From assembly GCA_028554755.1 (NCBI GenBank), contig JAPTOF010000003.1, positions 3,948,501 to 4,012,500 of the forward strand: a stretch of 64,000 nt of DNA. The letters are read 5' to 3'. The position numbers were made by a program, and so were the translations under genes. This DNA comes from Cordia subcordata (lineage: Eukaryota; Streptophyta; Magnoliopsida; Boraginales; Cordiaceae). The notes under the pieces were generated by a model that did no database searches, had not been told where the DNA came from, and worked only from the letters and a program-made list of their open reading frames with translations. Positions 21,919-35,214 of this stretch are shown here, piece after piece. Numbering within the stretch: position 1 is the first letter of the stretch; every line of letters starts with the position of its first letter.

Positions 21919-24299
21919 AACAGTGAGTCTACGCGGCAGGCGACGACCGCTCGTGGTGGGGCCCCCTGGTACGAGATGAGGATGCAATCTTGGGGTTGAT
22001 CATGTTGGTTTTTATTTCCTGTGAACGATAAAATATTTTATATAAAGATTCAATAGAATGCAAAAATAATAAAATTCTTTATAAATAAGTATTAAAATTC
22101 TGAAAAAAAAATACAAGTCCAAAATAAAAGTAGAAAAGTTATCATGCTGAGATGGATAACCAATAATAGAGGATAGAATGAAGAGATTCATAGCAAGGTA
22201 AAAGAAACTTAAATTGAAAATTGAAAACAAACCTATATTGTAACAAATTAAATAAAAAAGGTATAACTGTCACAAAAAAGAAATATACTACTATGCAAGC
22301 AACAAGAAATAAAATAAAAGTCTAAAGAACATAAAGAAAAGAAAACAAACAATATCTTTAACCAAAAATAAAGTACCGTAAAAAACTATACACGTATAAA
22401 AGAACCTTCAACAAGGAACAAAAGATTAATGGGGAGTAAGGGCCTCTGTGGGTTAATCTTTACATTAAAAAAAAACATTTTTCTGGTAAAAAATATATTT
22501 TTATTATAAATATTTTGTTTTGACCCTTGAAAAAGTTAAGATTCTAACTAGAAAAGAACTCAAATCTCATTTTTTTTTTAAAAATTAGAAATGTTAATTT
22601 TCTTTTAAAAATATTGTTGCAAATATTATAAAAAAATACTTTTAAAAAAGACCTAATTCAATAGCCGCCTTTAGGTTCGGGTCCCGAGCCTCAACATCTC
22701 GTGCCTGGTAATGTGTAGGAAATCGATGTTTTCAACTTGCCTTTTTACCTCTTTCTTGGGCGGCATTGACTATATATAAACAAAGTTCGGCCTTCGAGAC
22801 GTGTACCCTCTTTAATGCACTTAGAGGGTGTTTGGTTTTACTTATTTGATATTTATAAGTATTTAAATAATAAAAAATATATAAAAGAGAAGCAAGAAAG
22901 GCAGTTAAAAAGAGATTGTAGTTGACCCCACTGTTTATTTTTATTTATTTACTCTTGCAAGATTTTAATAAGGGTTAATTTAAAAAAAAAAGTGTCTAAA
23001 GCTATCACTTAGCTTTAAATTAGTTCTCATTATTTCAAAAAAATTAAAATAATCTTGAACTTTTTCAAATATAATCAAATTAGTCTTTGTCATCTAAAAA
23101 AATTCACAGTAATCTTTAATATTTTATATATTTATTCAAATTAGTGTCTATTGTTTTATCTATTTTGGAAACTAATTTAAATGACTTTGAAAAATATTGG
23201 GAACTAATTAGAATTTTTTTAAATAATAAGAACTAATTTGATTGATTTGAAAATTAATGATAAGATTAAGGACCTTTTCTATAATTTCCCCTTTTAATAA
23301 TGCCAAAGGTAGCCGTTTGAAAAGGTTTTGGCACAGGTGTCAAAAAGGGCAATCGAAGAAAGTGAAAAAGGAAAATCTACTAAAATGACATAAGTTAGTG
23401 TAGTTAAATAGTTAATAATGGAGATTTGAGTGGGGGGTTGACGATTTGTACAAATAGGAAGAGAGAAACAGTTTGAGACGCAAGGGATTAACCTTAACGG
23501 CCAAGTGTTCGCTTTTGGAGAGTAGACTTAGGACTAATTTATATCAATTTTGACTTTAAATTAGTGACGAGATTCTTTTGGAGTTAGTTGAAAATTATAT
23601 ATCTGTTCTGAATTGAATCTTATATTCAATGAATCTTGAAAAAAAAAATTAAGTATTTGTTGGATTGATAATTTGACCAATATAGATAAAAGAATGAAAC
23701 AGTGTGCTATTATCTAAAAGAATGAAACGATATGTCATTACCTAATAGAGTAATCCAAATACTAAATTTATTTAAAAAATTATTTTAAGATGTTGTCGGG
23801 TAGGAATTTAACCTAATTTTTATAAAGCATTTGAGAGTTGAGCAAGAGTTTTGCTCCACTCCTCCTAACCAAAGTAATCGAAGAACTCAAAGTATTATAT
23901 TTTAAATTAATTTCGACAAATATTATACTTGACTAACTGAGTTCATAATGTAACCTAATACGAGTAAAAAAAAAAAAAAAAACAAATTTAAGAATTTTTC
24001 TGAATCACTTAAAAGAATTATTTAGATGAGGAAGATTAATCATCGTTTTCTGTTAACATCAGGGAGGTTAGGTTAAGTAAGTTGGCTGAGTGACCACGTT
24101 TGTATGACGATATAGATGACGCAAATGAAGAGCTACTCCATCACGAAACATGAATAAGTAAAAAGGAACAGAAAATTTGTGCAGAGAAGCGGCCACTAGC
24201 CAACAGAATATGAGCTGAACCATGGGCAGTTATATGTGGCCAACCGTAACAGATTAAAGTGTCCCGGAAGCAAAAGTATTTCTATTGACAAAGATTAAG
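21919..24299. other. AT-rich intergenic DNA with MITE remnants
   Basis: No gene was recognised. A one-sided MITE end (gagggtgtttgg) lies near 22826, and a weakly symmetrical foldback with repeated 'aactaattt'-like blocks occupies about 22970-23290. Confidence 0.4.
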
Positions 24300-24414
24300 A
24301 GGGTGTTTGGCTTTGCTTATTTAGTGACTTATAAGCACTTAAAAAAATACTGTCTTATACGTTTTTTACTATTTAGTATTTAGAAGCCACAAATAAGTAT
24401 TGCCAAACACCCTT
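24300..24414. mobile_element. Tourist-like MITE
   Basis: A short element of about 115 bp with inverted ends gggtgtttggc and gccaaacaccc, flanked by TAA/TTA-type trinucleotides. The terminal motif and 3 bp duplication suit the PIF/Harbinger Tourist group. Confidence 0.55.
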
Positions 24415-24549
24415 TAAATAATTTCTATAATTAAAATCAAATGTATAATATATGCTAATGTTTATGATTTGTCTAATTAGCTTATTATTTATTTATTTCT
24501 TATATTACCCTCTATGCATTTTAAAATAAGGCACCTAAGTTCTTGTTTT

Positions 24550-25370
24550 AGACTCTGTTTGGCCTAGCTGTATGATTTCAGATGTTGAGCTGTAGAGCTT
24601 TAGGTAGAAGTGCTGTTGAATAAAAGTAGTTGATTGTTTGTGTAACGTCCCATCCCACATCAGTTCTTTGTAAAATTTGCGTGCACTTTATAACAGCTTG
24701 GGTTCACTACTACTGTCATCACCGACTTAAGCATTTTGGACCAGTTGATGAGGCTCAAGTGTGATGGCAGAGCAGTAGTTGGGTCTGGGTCGTTACAAGC
24801 GATATCAGAATAGGCTCTGGGCAGATTCCACGCTGCCTGGGTTCTGGGCTATGATTCTGTTATTGTGTTTGGGCCGTGACGAGAACGTTGCGTCTTTAAT
24901 GGGGGAGTCTGCAACACCCCATCCCACATCGGTTCTTTGTGAGATTTGTGTGCATTTTATAACGACTTGGATTCACTATTACTGTCATCACCGGCTTAAG
25001 CATTTTGGGCCAGTTGATGAGGCTCAAGTGTGGTGGCAGGCCAGTAGTTGGGTCTGGGTCGTTACAGTTTGGCCTAATATTTTATAAGTTAAGCTTTCAG
25101 TTGTTTTGAGGATAATATTGGACTTTGAAAAATATAAAATAGTATTTTTGAGAAAAAATGAAGAAAAATAATTTTTGACATGACATAAAAACAGTTTTTC
25201 AAAAGCCTTTTTTGAAAAGTTCCAATTTGGAGCTTTTGGTTTTTTAACTTTTTTCAACTTCAGCTTTTGTTTAAAAGTTATTTTAAAAATGAGCCAAATA
25301 GGTCAATTTTAACTTTTTAAACTCACAAAAATCACTTTTGAGTCTCCAAAAATTGGGCCAAACAGACTCT
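24550..25370. mobile_element. Foldback element interrupted by a TRIM
   Basis: The ends agactctgtttggcc (24550-24564) and, inverted, agagtctgtttggcc (25356-25370) match at 14 of 15 bases. Removing the TRIM and one GTTTG leaves an element of about 390 bp. No transposase is present. Confidence 0.6.
24641..25066 (+). mobile_element. TRIM retroelement with two 157 bp LTRs
   Basis: Two direct repeats of equal length, 24641-24797 and 24910-25066, each begin TG (tgtaac / tgcaac) and end gtcgttaca. They are flanked by a perfect 5 bp target duplication, GTTTG, at 24636-24640 and 25067-25071. The 112 bp interior starts with a primer-binding-like site (gatatcagaa, close to the initiator tRNA-Met complement) and ends in a polypurine tract (aatgggggag). 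There is no coding capacity, so this is a terminal-repeat retrotransposon in miniature, mobilised in trans. LTRs differ at several positions, so insertion is not recent. Confidence 0.9.
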
Positions 25371-26452
25371 TAATGTATTTCCATCTAAATAAACTTATTA
25401 TGCATAGTATTAAAATTTGTAATGTACTATATGGTTTTGTAAAAATAGTCATATTTTCAGTTATTGGTGTTAAGATAATAACAAAAAAGAAAAGTGATTG
25501 TTCAACCTTTTAAAATGTAGAGGAAGTAATATAGTAAATTTTAAAAATGCATTGAGGTAATCAACTAATTTGACAAATTACAAAGATGTAACACATCACA
25601 TTTTGGAAAGTATAAAGAAGTTTTATGATAAGTTCTAAAATAAATGCGAATAATCCATTAATTAGACAAAACTACAAGACAATAACGTGTTTTTACTCTT
25701 AAAATTAATAAAAGTCATGGGGATTATATAATTTTGCTAAATCATAATAATCGAGTTAATTTTAAATAATTTTGTGGAACACTATCACGATTTAAATAAC
25801 CTTTCATATTTGAAAAGTTGAAAAGAAAAAGAAAATAATTGATATTCTAATGGTAATAGACAAAGCTAAAATCTATACCTATGGCAACATTTTGCGTTAA
25901 ATACATATCAGGCGAATCTAACGCAAAACACACCTCACTACCTCCTTTTGCTTAAGGGCCAAACTCAAAGTATCTAATAATTTAATTTCTACTAACGATG
26001 TCAGTTTTTTCCTTACCACTTTATGTGCCGTTCAATTATTTCCCCACAAGAACCTCCTTTTGGCCTTTCTTAAAGGACGTAAATCACATTACTTATGAGG
26101 ATTAAATAATAACTGTGATGCTTAGGAATCGTGTGTAAACCACACACACACACAAAGAGACAGAATCGTATCTAGTGTGGGAAAAATAATTGATTCTTGC
26201 TTATCAACAACCCACTCTCGAAAGGAAAAGATTTAAATATTATGATGCAATCCGATGTCCATAGATTATGAGGGTAATTTGGATTTGCTAAATCATAAAG
26301 ATTGTTATCATGTGACTCACAAATATAATACTTATCTGAATTATACTGTTATGATACTATTACGAATGATTTAATCGTCATAAATTATTTACAAAGTTAA
26401 AATAAAAGTATTAAATTTTAATTACTCAAAATATTATTTTATGTGTATTAAC
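25371..26452. other. AT-rich intergenic DNA
   Basis: No gene, RNA gene or clear element end was recognised in this stretch. Confidence 0.4.
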
Positions 26453-27364
26453 GGTCTCTTTGGATTTGCATTTTTTTTATGAATTTTTTTTTAAAAAATA
26501 CGTTTTTAAGATAAGTATTTAGATTATATTTAAAAAACACTAAAACTCTTAAAATGCTCAATTATAACTTTTTTATAACGAAGAATTATTTTGAACTTTT
26601 TTTAAAAAAAAATTAAAATATCTACTAATATAAAAAGATCCACTTTTTGGAGTACTATTTATTCATGGATCTCCTCCATGAATGAATGACATCCAATAAT
26701 GGCAATGTTGTAATAAATTCTAAAAAAGTGTGTGATTATCAATAAAAATTTATATAGTATTTGTAATTTTATGTTTATCTCATGGCAAAATTAAATTTTT
26801 ATATTTACTCTTTTTTTTTCTTTTTTCCTTCTCTAGCAAAATGCTATGTTCTTTCTTTTCCTACTTTTTAGTTAATTACCTATTTCAACTTTTATGTGAG
26901 GTAAAAATTGGTTTGAATTTTTAATATTTTGAGTTTTGCAATAAAAAATTGATAGAGTATTGAAAGTTTTAAAGCTCAAATATGGTTAAGAGAATCAGTT
27001 TGAGATTCTAAATTCAAATTTTTGAATTTTTATTATTAAAATCAAAGAAATTATTTAATTAGATAATTTTATATATACTTTTTTTTTCTATTTTTTTTGC
27101 CCTTCATTCTCAATCAAAATGATGCACAGTCTCTTTTTTCATTTCTCTATTAATCAGACTTTTTGCTTGATCTTTAAATTTTTTTATTTTAAGTCCAAAA
27201 AACTATTTGGCCAGGTTAAAGATGAGAATTCGGTTAGATTTTTAAGTTCAAATATTTGAAATTTTAGAGTTAAAAAACTATTGAATTAAACATTCAAAAT
27301 CATAAAATTTGAGTATTTTTAGATATTGGATTTTAGGATTTCTAAATTCAAGTTTTGATTTTTG

Positions 27365-27503
<139 letters not shown>

Positions 27504-28213
27504 ATTAAATATATTATGCTAATTTAGACTAGATTAAAATATATATATATATATATTTGTTAAATTGTATTGTGCTAATTTAGACTAAATTTGAAAATAG
27601 ATTTTGGCTTTCACATAAGAGTGGAAATTAATCCGTGTTTTTGAATTTTCAGGTTTAAAATTTTGAAGTTTAAGAACAAAAGTAAACTATCCAATTAGGT
27701 AATAAAAATTATAAAACTCAATCATAATTTAAATACCCAAGGTTTAGTGTTCAAATTTCTCGTTATTTTTTTTCTTGTGTGCTTTTGTTTTTCATTAAAT
27801 CATATTGTGGTAATTGAGATTAAATTTAAAAAGATATGAAATTGGAGAAAATTAAATAATTGCGAAATCATCTCAAATAACATTAGAGAACTTATGGGAA
27901 TAAAAATAAAAAAAAATTAACTTTTCAATCCAATTCCTGTATAAATTTTTGCATATGAAATTTCAATTCGATTAGATCAAGTAAAACCCAAAATCAAATT
28001 TAGATATTTTCACCCTCATATTCACCCAATCCTTCTAATTCTACAAATTTTTTTCTTATTTTATAATCAATCTTATCTTAAATTTGTCAAAATAGCAAAA
28101 AGACAAAATTAACACCTTTTTTGGCTTTAATTTTTTCAAATAGATGTGCAAAGATAAGTATAACTTAATTATTTATTACATAATTTAAATTTTATATTAC
28201 TTATACAAAAAGA

Positions 28214-28280
28214 GCAACTTTTTTGGTACTATTCATTCGTGGATCTTTTCCATAAATGATCAGTACCAAAAAAAAGTTGC
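28214..28280. repeat. Hairpin at the junction of the two Helitron units
   Basis: gcaacttttttggtact and agtaccaaaaaaaagttgc are inverted around a loop of about 30 bp. A related but weaker structure lies near the 5' end of the first unit (about 26635). Confidence 0.7.
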
Positions 28281-29785
28281 AATTTTATAATAGATTTTTT
28301 TTAAAAAAAAGAAGTATGATTATCAACGAAAGTTTGTATAATATTTGTAATGATAAGTTTGTAATTTTTATATTTATCGTGACACAATTATAATTTTATA
28401 TTTATTCTTTTTTTTTTTTGTTTTTCCTTCCCTAACGAAATGATTTGTTCTTTCTTTTGTTACTTTTTTTTTCTTAATCACATATTTCAACTTTTATCTA
28501 GAGTAGATATTGGTTTAAATTTTTAATATTTTAAATTTTGTGATTAAAAGAAATGATAGGATATTAAAAGTCATAAAACTCAAATCAAGTTAAGAGAATT
28601 AGTTTGAGTTTTCGAGTTCAAATTTTTAAATTTTTATTATTAAAATCAGAGAAACTTTTTTATTAGATAATCTTATATCTACTTTATCTTTTTTTTCATT
28701 TCTTATTTAATTAAAATAATGTGCATTCTCTTTTTCATTTATACTAATTATACCTTTTTGCTTTTGAATTTTTAGTTTTTTTCAATCCAAGTCAAAAAAC
28801 AATAAAAGAATTATTCGATCGGAGTTAGACATGGTAATTCGGTTGAATTTTTAAGTTCAAATCTTTGAATTAGAGCTTAAAAACTATTAAGTTAAACATC
28901 TAAAATCGTGAAACTTGATTATTTTTGGACATTTGGATTTTAGGTTTACTATTTTAGATTAGATTAAAAAAATACATAGATTTGTTAAATTGTCTTGTGC
29001 TAATTTAGACTAAATTTGAAAATAGATTTTGGCTTTCACATAAGAGTGGAAATTAATCCGTGTTTTTCAATTTTCAGGTTTAGAATTTTGAACTTCAAGA
29101 ACAAAAGTAAACTACCCAATTAGGTAATAAAAATTATAAAACTCAATCATAATTTAAATACCCAGGTTTTTGGTCTTCAAGATTCTCATTATATTTTTTC
29201 TCATGTATTTTTTTTGGTTAAATTCCTTTGTGCTAATTAGGATTAAATATAAAAAGATATGAAAACTTGAAGAAAATTAAATATAAAAAATTTAAGTTCA
29301 CTTAAATTACAATTATCCAAGTTTAAATAATTTTAAAATCATCTCAAATTTTATTAAATTACTTATGAAAATTTTTAAAAAATCAACTTTTCAATTACAT
29401 TGCTTAAATTTTATATATGAAATTCAAATTTGATTTGATTAAGGAAATTCCAAAAATAAAAAGAAAAGTAGATATTCCCAACCTCATATTCACTCAACCC
29501 CCTTTAATTCTACATTTTTTTTTTCACTTTGTAATCAATTTTATCTCAAATTTATCAAAATGGCAAAGTGACAAAATTAACGCTTTTCTCGATTTCAATT
29601 TTTACAAAGAGATGTGTAAATATAAGGAGAACTTATTTGACTTATTGCAAGATAACTAAATTTCTTAATAACCATTTATTATATGAATTAAAATTTGTAT
29701 TAGAATAACATTGGGTAATATAGCCGTGCATTGCACGGCATTATTATTTTACTAGTATTCTTGAAAAGGGCCAATTCAACCTAGC

Positions 29786-30020
29786 CTTAGAAAAGGTAAA
29801 TAACACCAAATTTTCACAGTACCCAAAATTTGACTATCACATGGAAACAAAAATTGATTTAGGATACCAAAGAGTTAATAGTCAAATGGTATATCTCTTA
29901 CCTTTAGTCTAAGCAGGTGCAAGGATCAATTCCCGTTAAATGCATTTTATTGCCGACCTTTGGCCTCTATTGAAGTAAACAAAAATTGATTTGTGGTAAT
30001 CAGAAAATCACACAAGACCG
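29786..30020. other. Intergenic DNA with a repeat fragment
   Basis: Around 29886-29990 the sequence carries a box-B-like 'ggatcaattcccg' and resembles dispersed plant repeats, but its limits are unclear. Confidence 0.25.
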
Positions 30021-31198
30021 GCAAATTTTATTTTGCACCACACAAACCATGCACCTCTTGCACCATACAGCACTTTTGAGTGAGTTTCACATGCTATATT
30101 AAAAAAAAAAAAAAATCTGCAAATTCATCGCTTTTGCCTTCTACGCAAACCAGATTTCCATTGCTCTTTCACTGCCATTTTCTACCACAATTGGCCAGAT
30201 GTCTTCCAACATCTTCCACCGCCATCTTCTTCCACCACTGGTCAGATCTCTTTCAACATCTTCCACCGTCATCTGCCAGATCTCTTGCACCACTATTTGC
30301 TAAAACCACCTTCCACCACCATCTTCAGCAAAACTAGAATTAAAGGAGTAAAACCGTGAAAATCACAGAAGAGGACCAATTTCATAGTGACTTGGTTATG
30401 ATTTTATGGTTGTCACTGTCACTGCCTCTTTATCTCTTTGCGCTCTAGGATATGATGAGAATTTGCTTCTAAGATTTATAATGGTGTATATATATAATAT
30501 TATTAAAAATAAAATTGATGAATATTGAGGAGAGAAGAAGATGATGCGTAGCTTTATAGTTTGAGATTCAAGTGTCCTCAACGTACATAATAATTATTGG
30601 GGACATGTTGTGAAAAACTTATGAACATACAGTTACAAACAAGTCGTGAATACATAAATTATAAATTTTAAACAATGATCCGTTCACAAGTTATGAGATA
30701 TGTGTATGTATAAATGGTTGTGAAAATATATCATAAAGCTTATGAAAATATATTATAAAGTTATAAACAATTAAAATATATGAAAATGGTGTGTAAAAGT
30801 TGTGCACATTTAATTATAACATTGTGAACATAGAAATATAAAATTGTGAACATAAGAAATTTATAATTTTTAAATAATAATTTTCTAGGTTTTTGAAACT
30901 TAAAAGTAAAAATAAAAGAAAATAAATAAAACTAACAATAATCTTGAATTTTTCTTACTTTTTCTTTTTTCTTTCATCTTTTTTGGTTGCTTTCCGTCAT
31001 CTTCTTTTTCTGGTTTATAGTCTCGTGTGTCTGGGTATTGGAGTTGTGGTTGGAGGAGGATGGAAAGTTGAAAACGGTAATGGTCGAGTGCTGCTAATGG
31101 TGTCTTTTTTTCTTTTTTTTTGGTTGAGTGCATGAAGAGCACTTCAAAGTGGGTATATGGTGCTAAGTGAGGCACAAGAAAATTGGTGCAAAATGTAG
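30021..31198. repeat. Possible element with long degenerate terminal inverted repeats
   Basis: The left 75 bp (about 30021-30095, tttgcacc...gcacttttgagtg...catgc) is loosely inverse to the right 75 bp (about 31123-31198). The layout would suit an aged MULE, but no target duplication is visible. The interior has CT/GA-rich low-complexity stretches only; short open frames there have no recognisable product. Confidence 0.35.
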
Positions 31199-31381
31199 AG
31201 ACTCAGACCCCACGAGACCACCACTTGAACAACTTTTCTTACACAACTCATGTTAGTATCTTCTGTACGTGATTGATCTAAAATGTCAACCAAGAATTGC
31301 AAGTCAGTGAATGTTTAGTGTCTCTCCAATCAGTATTTAATTTTACAATATTTAATAATATCGCAAAATAAGCCAACTGTA

Positions 31382-31508
31382 ACATTATTTCTGTCAATGT
31401 GAAAAAATAGTAATTGGAAAAGGAATTTTTTTTAGAGGAGGCTACATCATTTCTGTCAATGTGAAAAAAATAGTAATTGGAAAAGGAATTTTTTTAGAGG
31501 AGGCTACA
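31382..31508. repeat. 63 bp tandem duplication
   Basis: Two nearly identical copies of a block containing 'tttctgtcaatgtgaaaaa' and 'agaggaggctacatc' lie head to tail. Confidence 0.9.
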
Positions 31509-32960
31509 TCGTCATTAAGAAAACACAAGCCATTGAGAGGTTACTAGAAAAGGAAATTTTTTTTTTTTGGTGAGCTTTAGATGAGGAAGACATTATGTAA
31601 CTACTTTATACTTCAACAGCTTATATTTGTGCACATCCAAACGCTCTCTTTTTCCTTGTCAGAATTAAAAATAAAAGATATTATAATTTTTAGACCAAAA
31701 AACTCTCCAAATTATTATCTAGATGATGTTTGGCTTTGCTTAAAATCTAATCAAACTTCTTTTTACTTATATGTAGAAAAATGGTAGAAAGTACATTTCG
31801 TTATTTCTTGCTCATAAATATGTCAAAAAGAATAGTATTCTTTTACTTTTTTCTTTACCAGCTTATAAGCAATCTAGTTTGAATAAAGAAAAAGACATTC
31901 CAATGCATCCTTTAAAAATGGCACTATTTCACAACATTTATCAATAAGTAGTCTTTCTTAATTATCTTAACAAACACTATTATTTATAGACATCTATGTA
32001 GCAAATAATTCAAAAGTTCATAAATATATTTTATCTAAATACTTTCTCTGCTTATCATCATTTACTTGCAAGTACCAAAAACTATTTATAAATATTAATT
32101 GATTATGAGCTCGTTTTCACTGGTATTTTTCAAAGATAAACACTTTTTTCCCTTGAAACAGGAACATATTTTTTATTGTAAGTATTTGATTTAATTTTTA
32201 AAGGAAAAGCTAATTTACAAAAAGAAAAAACTCAAATTAATTTATTCCCCAAAAACAACAAATTTAGACTTTTTATTAAAAAATACTTTTTAAAAAAATT
32301 ACACAAAAAGCCCTTTTTTATAAATTAATTTAAACGATCTCTGTAAGCACTTTCAAGTAAATAAGCCAAGCTCCAAAATCCTAAAATTGATCGCGCGAGA
32401 ATAAAATACTGATAAAAAATTTGTAATGGTTTCAATAAATATTGGAGACTGCAATACCAGTGTCCCAAATGTACGTTGACTTTTATTTCATGTATGAGAG
32501 TAAAAAGTAAAAGCACGCGTGGAAAAATTTTGGAGCTGAAACAATTATTAGTTCTCTTTTAAACACACTATTATTACTTTGAAGGCAAAATAGACTTCCA
32601 TGATGATGTTCACACATTTGTTAGGTGGATATGTCTCTTGTTAGCGTCATTGTGATGTGGATTTCCTAAAATCTTAACCCCTTTTAATGATTCTTGAAAT
32701 TATTATCTCTTTTTAATATTCAATTTTTCTAGTCAAGATAATTTCACGGCTCAAGGATTTTGACTATTGCATCAAAAGAAAAGTTGATTAATTAGGATTG
32801 GGACTTGAGAGGTAAGACTTCAGAGAGTTGGGGGTTATAGAATATTTGTCCTTTTTCTTATGAATTGAAATACTTTGGGTGTTTTCAAAAAGTATTGCCC
32901 CCAAAATAGCTTATAAAGGCGTTAGGAGATCAAATATTTTTATCATTATTATTATATTAC
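31509..32960. other. AT-rich intergenic DNA
   Basis: No gene or complete element was recognised. Foldback-MITE-like tracts (paired A and T runs) lie at about 32110-32320. Confidence 0.4.
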
Positions 32961-33647
32961 AAATTACAAATTGAAATAGCATTTTGGTTATTTGACAAAT
33001 AAATTTATTTCCAGAAGTTTAGTAAGGAAGGGTTATTTCCAAATTTATTGAAATGGTGTTACTTAGAGAATGAAATTTATTATTACGTATCAAATATGAG
33101 AATAGAAAAAAAGTTTGAAATGCCATTTTATTCTCATTACGTTCTAATATACCAATCATCATTGATGTTCTCTAAGTTGGGAGCACTATGAAATCGTTAT
33201 AATCACCCAATGACACGAAAATGTAGGACAGATTAAATTTTTTGATTCAGAAGAGGATCTGCAACGATTCCCTCATTTAAGGAGAAGTCTCTGAACATGC
33301 GCTAATTCACGAGCAGGCCACACATCTAGGGCCAGTTCAGAACGAGATTAAACATTTCCATTTTCTAGTTAATTAAAAAATAACTTCCTTAAACACTTTC
33401 ATGGCATGGGGTGATTATAAAGTTTTCATAGTGCACGCGACTTAGAGAATCTCAATGGTTATTGATGCATTAGAATGAGATGAGAATAGAATGGAATTCC
33501 AAACTTTATTTTCATTTTCATATTTGATGTGTAATAATGAATTTCATTTTTTAAGTATTCCATAAATTTGGAAATAACCATTTCTTACTAAACTTCTGGA
33601 AATAAATTCACTTGTCAAATAACCAAAATGCCCTTTCAATTTGTAAT
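32961..33647. repeat. Large inverted repeat: two arms of about 240-250 bp, 200 bp spacer
   Basis: The left arm (32961-33208) and right arm (33408-33647) are inverse copies with scattered differences: for example 'tttccagaagtttagtaagga' at left faces 'tcttactaaacttctggaaa' at right. A transcript across it would form a long imperfect duplex. There is no open frame and no sure target duplication. It could be a foldback transposon or a siRNA-producing hairpin locus. Confidence 0.8.
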
Positions 33648-33966
33648 AATAATAACAATAACAATAACAATAACAACAACAACAATAATAATAATAATAA
33701 TATATTTACTTCTACTAAAATTGGATAAAAGAGCCTTACGATGAGCCATATCAATAACAACAACAACAACAACAACAATAATAATAATAATAATAATAAT
33801 AACATATTTACTTTTACTAAAATTGGATAAAAGAGCCTTACGATGAGCCATATCTACCTCATTCTAAAAAGAGAAGTTTTTAAGAAGAGGATCCGCAATG
33901 ATTCCATCATGTACTGAGACGACGTCTTTGAACAGGCGCTAATCCACGAGCTAACCACAAGTTTAG
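33247..33966. repeat. Pair of direct repeats, about 84 bp, 636 bp apart
   Basis: 33247-33330 and 33883-33966 share 'agaagaggatc-gcaa-gattcc', 'gcgctaat-cacgag' and further blocks in the same order. The right arm of the large inverted repeat lies between them. Their origin is not recognised. Confidence 0.65.
33642..33854. repeat. 102 bp tandem duplication with (AAC/AAT)n tracts
   Basis: Two units each contain a CAA/TAA trinucleotide tract followed by 'ttggataaaagagccttacg'; the second starts about 102 bp after the first (ttgg at 33721 and 33823). Confidence 0.88.
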
Positions 33967-34276
33967 CTTATGTTTGAATTGATTTTTTTTAGTAAAAATA
34001 TTTTTTTCTAGAAAACACATTTTTTGAAATAATTATTTAGATTAGCTTTAAAAAGAAAAACTGAAATTATAAAGAAAAAAAAATTCAAATACAGTTTTTT
34101 CTAGAAGCTAAAACTTTTAACTTTTCAAAAAAATATTTTATTTTTCAAAAGTTAAAGAAATAAGCGCTTCTAGAAAAACCAAAAAAAAAGTATTTTAATT
34201 TTGAAAAATTAGAAATACTTTCTCTAAAAATTACAGAAAAGATAGTACAAAAAATTAATCTAACCGAACATTTACC
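33964..34276. repeat. Foldback MITE, A/T-tract family, copy 1
   Basis: Imperfect inverted ends (gcttatgtttgaattgattt at left; aattaatctaaccgaaca at right) bound a body of complementary A and T tracts. Confidence 0.5.
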
Positions 34277-34747
34277 ATGTCAACAAAAAACAACCTCGGT
34301 GGGACGGGATAGGGTGACAAGTAACGGTACGTGTTCGTTGCCAATTGCCAGCGATGCTAAAATGGACAGTTTCCGCAATCTGATTAAAATTACGAAAGCG
34401 TCCTGACGTCGTGTGTCGGGCTCCGCGACAAATTCATGCTATGTTGTTTACTTTTGAAAGCGTGCACACGACAAGTCTGCAATGTCATTTTTGCACAAAG
34501 AATCGGGCTCGCAGGCATGCGTGTATTTCGTTTTCACAATCCGATCTCGTCTAGTAAAAACAATCGCCTGCTAGTGGTGCACATCGCTCAACTCTTTTGA
34601 CAAGGGAAAAGGGTCCATCTTGGCTAGCCCCTTTGTATGTGCAAATTACTAACCATCTTTTACTTTCCTTTCCCCCCCCCCCCCTTCTCCCACCCTTTAC
34701 GAAAGAAATATGAAAAAAATGAAATGCTAATATGCTATGAGTGCAAG
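34277..34747. other. Less AT-rich intergenic stretch with a C13 run
   Basis: 34290-34620 is richer in G and C than its surroundings but has no convincing open frame or recognisable product. A run of 13 C lies at 34672-34684. Confidence 0.35.
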
Positions 34748-34932
34748 AGCCTATTTGGATTGACTTTTTTTCACAAAAAAATATTATTTTTGAAAAAAAG
34801 TTATATGAAATTTGTAATAATTATTTGATTTAGTTTACAAAAAAGTTAAAACTCTGAAAAAAAACTCAAATACAGTTTTTTTTAGAAGTTAGAATTTTTA
34901 GCTTCTCAAAAATAGTTATTTTTCAAAAGATG
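34748..34932. repeat. Foldback MITE, A/T-tract family, copy 2 (right end missing)
   Basis: It starts with the family end (cctatttggattgac) and runs through the same complementary tracts, then stops where the CACTA-like segment begins, so its right terminus seems to have been cut off. Confidence 0.45.
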
Positions 34933-35214
34933 TTAATTCATCACTAATTTAATTATTGACCTAATAGTATCATAGACATCAATTTTCAAACATTTGTCAC
35001 TAAATGGAGTTCATTTGTTATTTTGTGTCTAATTAGAGGTAGATTAGTTCTCTTCTCTAGTATTGAAATTCATTGTTGATTCACGGAAAATTCAATTTCC
35101 AAAGTAGAGTCAGAACACTTGGTCGCCAATTAGAGATGGAAAATTTAATTGGTAGTTAGAGACCAACAACTTGGTCACTAATTTTCACCATTGGTGTCTC
35201 TTTTTCTAGTAGTA
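34933..35214 (-). mobile_element. CACTA (En/Spm-like) terminal fragment
   Basis: On the minus strand the segment opens with CTACTAGAAAAAGAGACACC, the CACTA-superfamily terminus (consensus CACTACTAGAAA) with its first base changed. Short inward motifs such as 'gtctctaactaccaatt' recur in both orientations, like subterminal repeats. No transposase is present; the other end was not found. Confidence 0.5.

Noticed and set aside
24779..25087. Plus-strand open frame of 102 codons
   Set aside because: It spans the end of one TRIM LTR, the interior and the second LTR, so it is a by-product of the repeat structure.
33608..33851. Leu- and Ile-rich frames that look like membrane proteins
   Set aside because: They are translations of AAT/AAC trinucleotide tracts.
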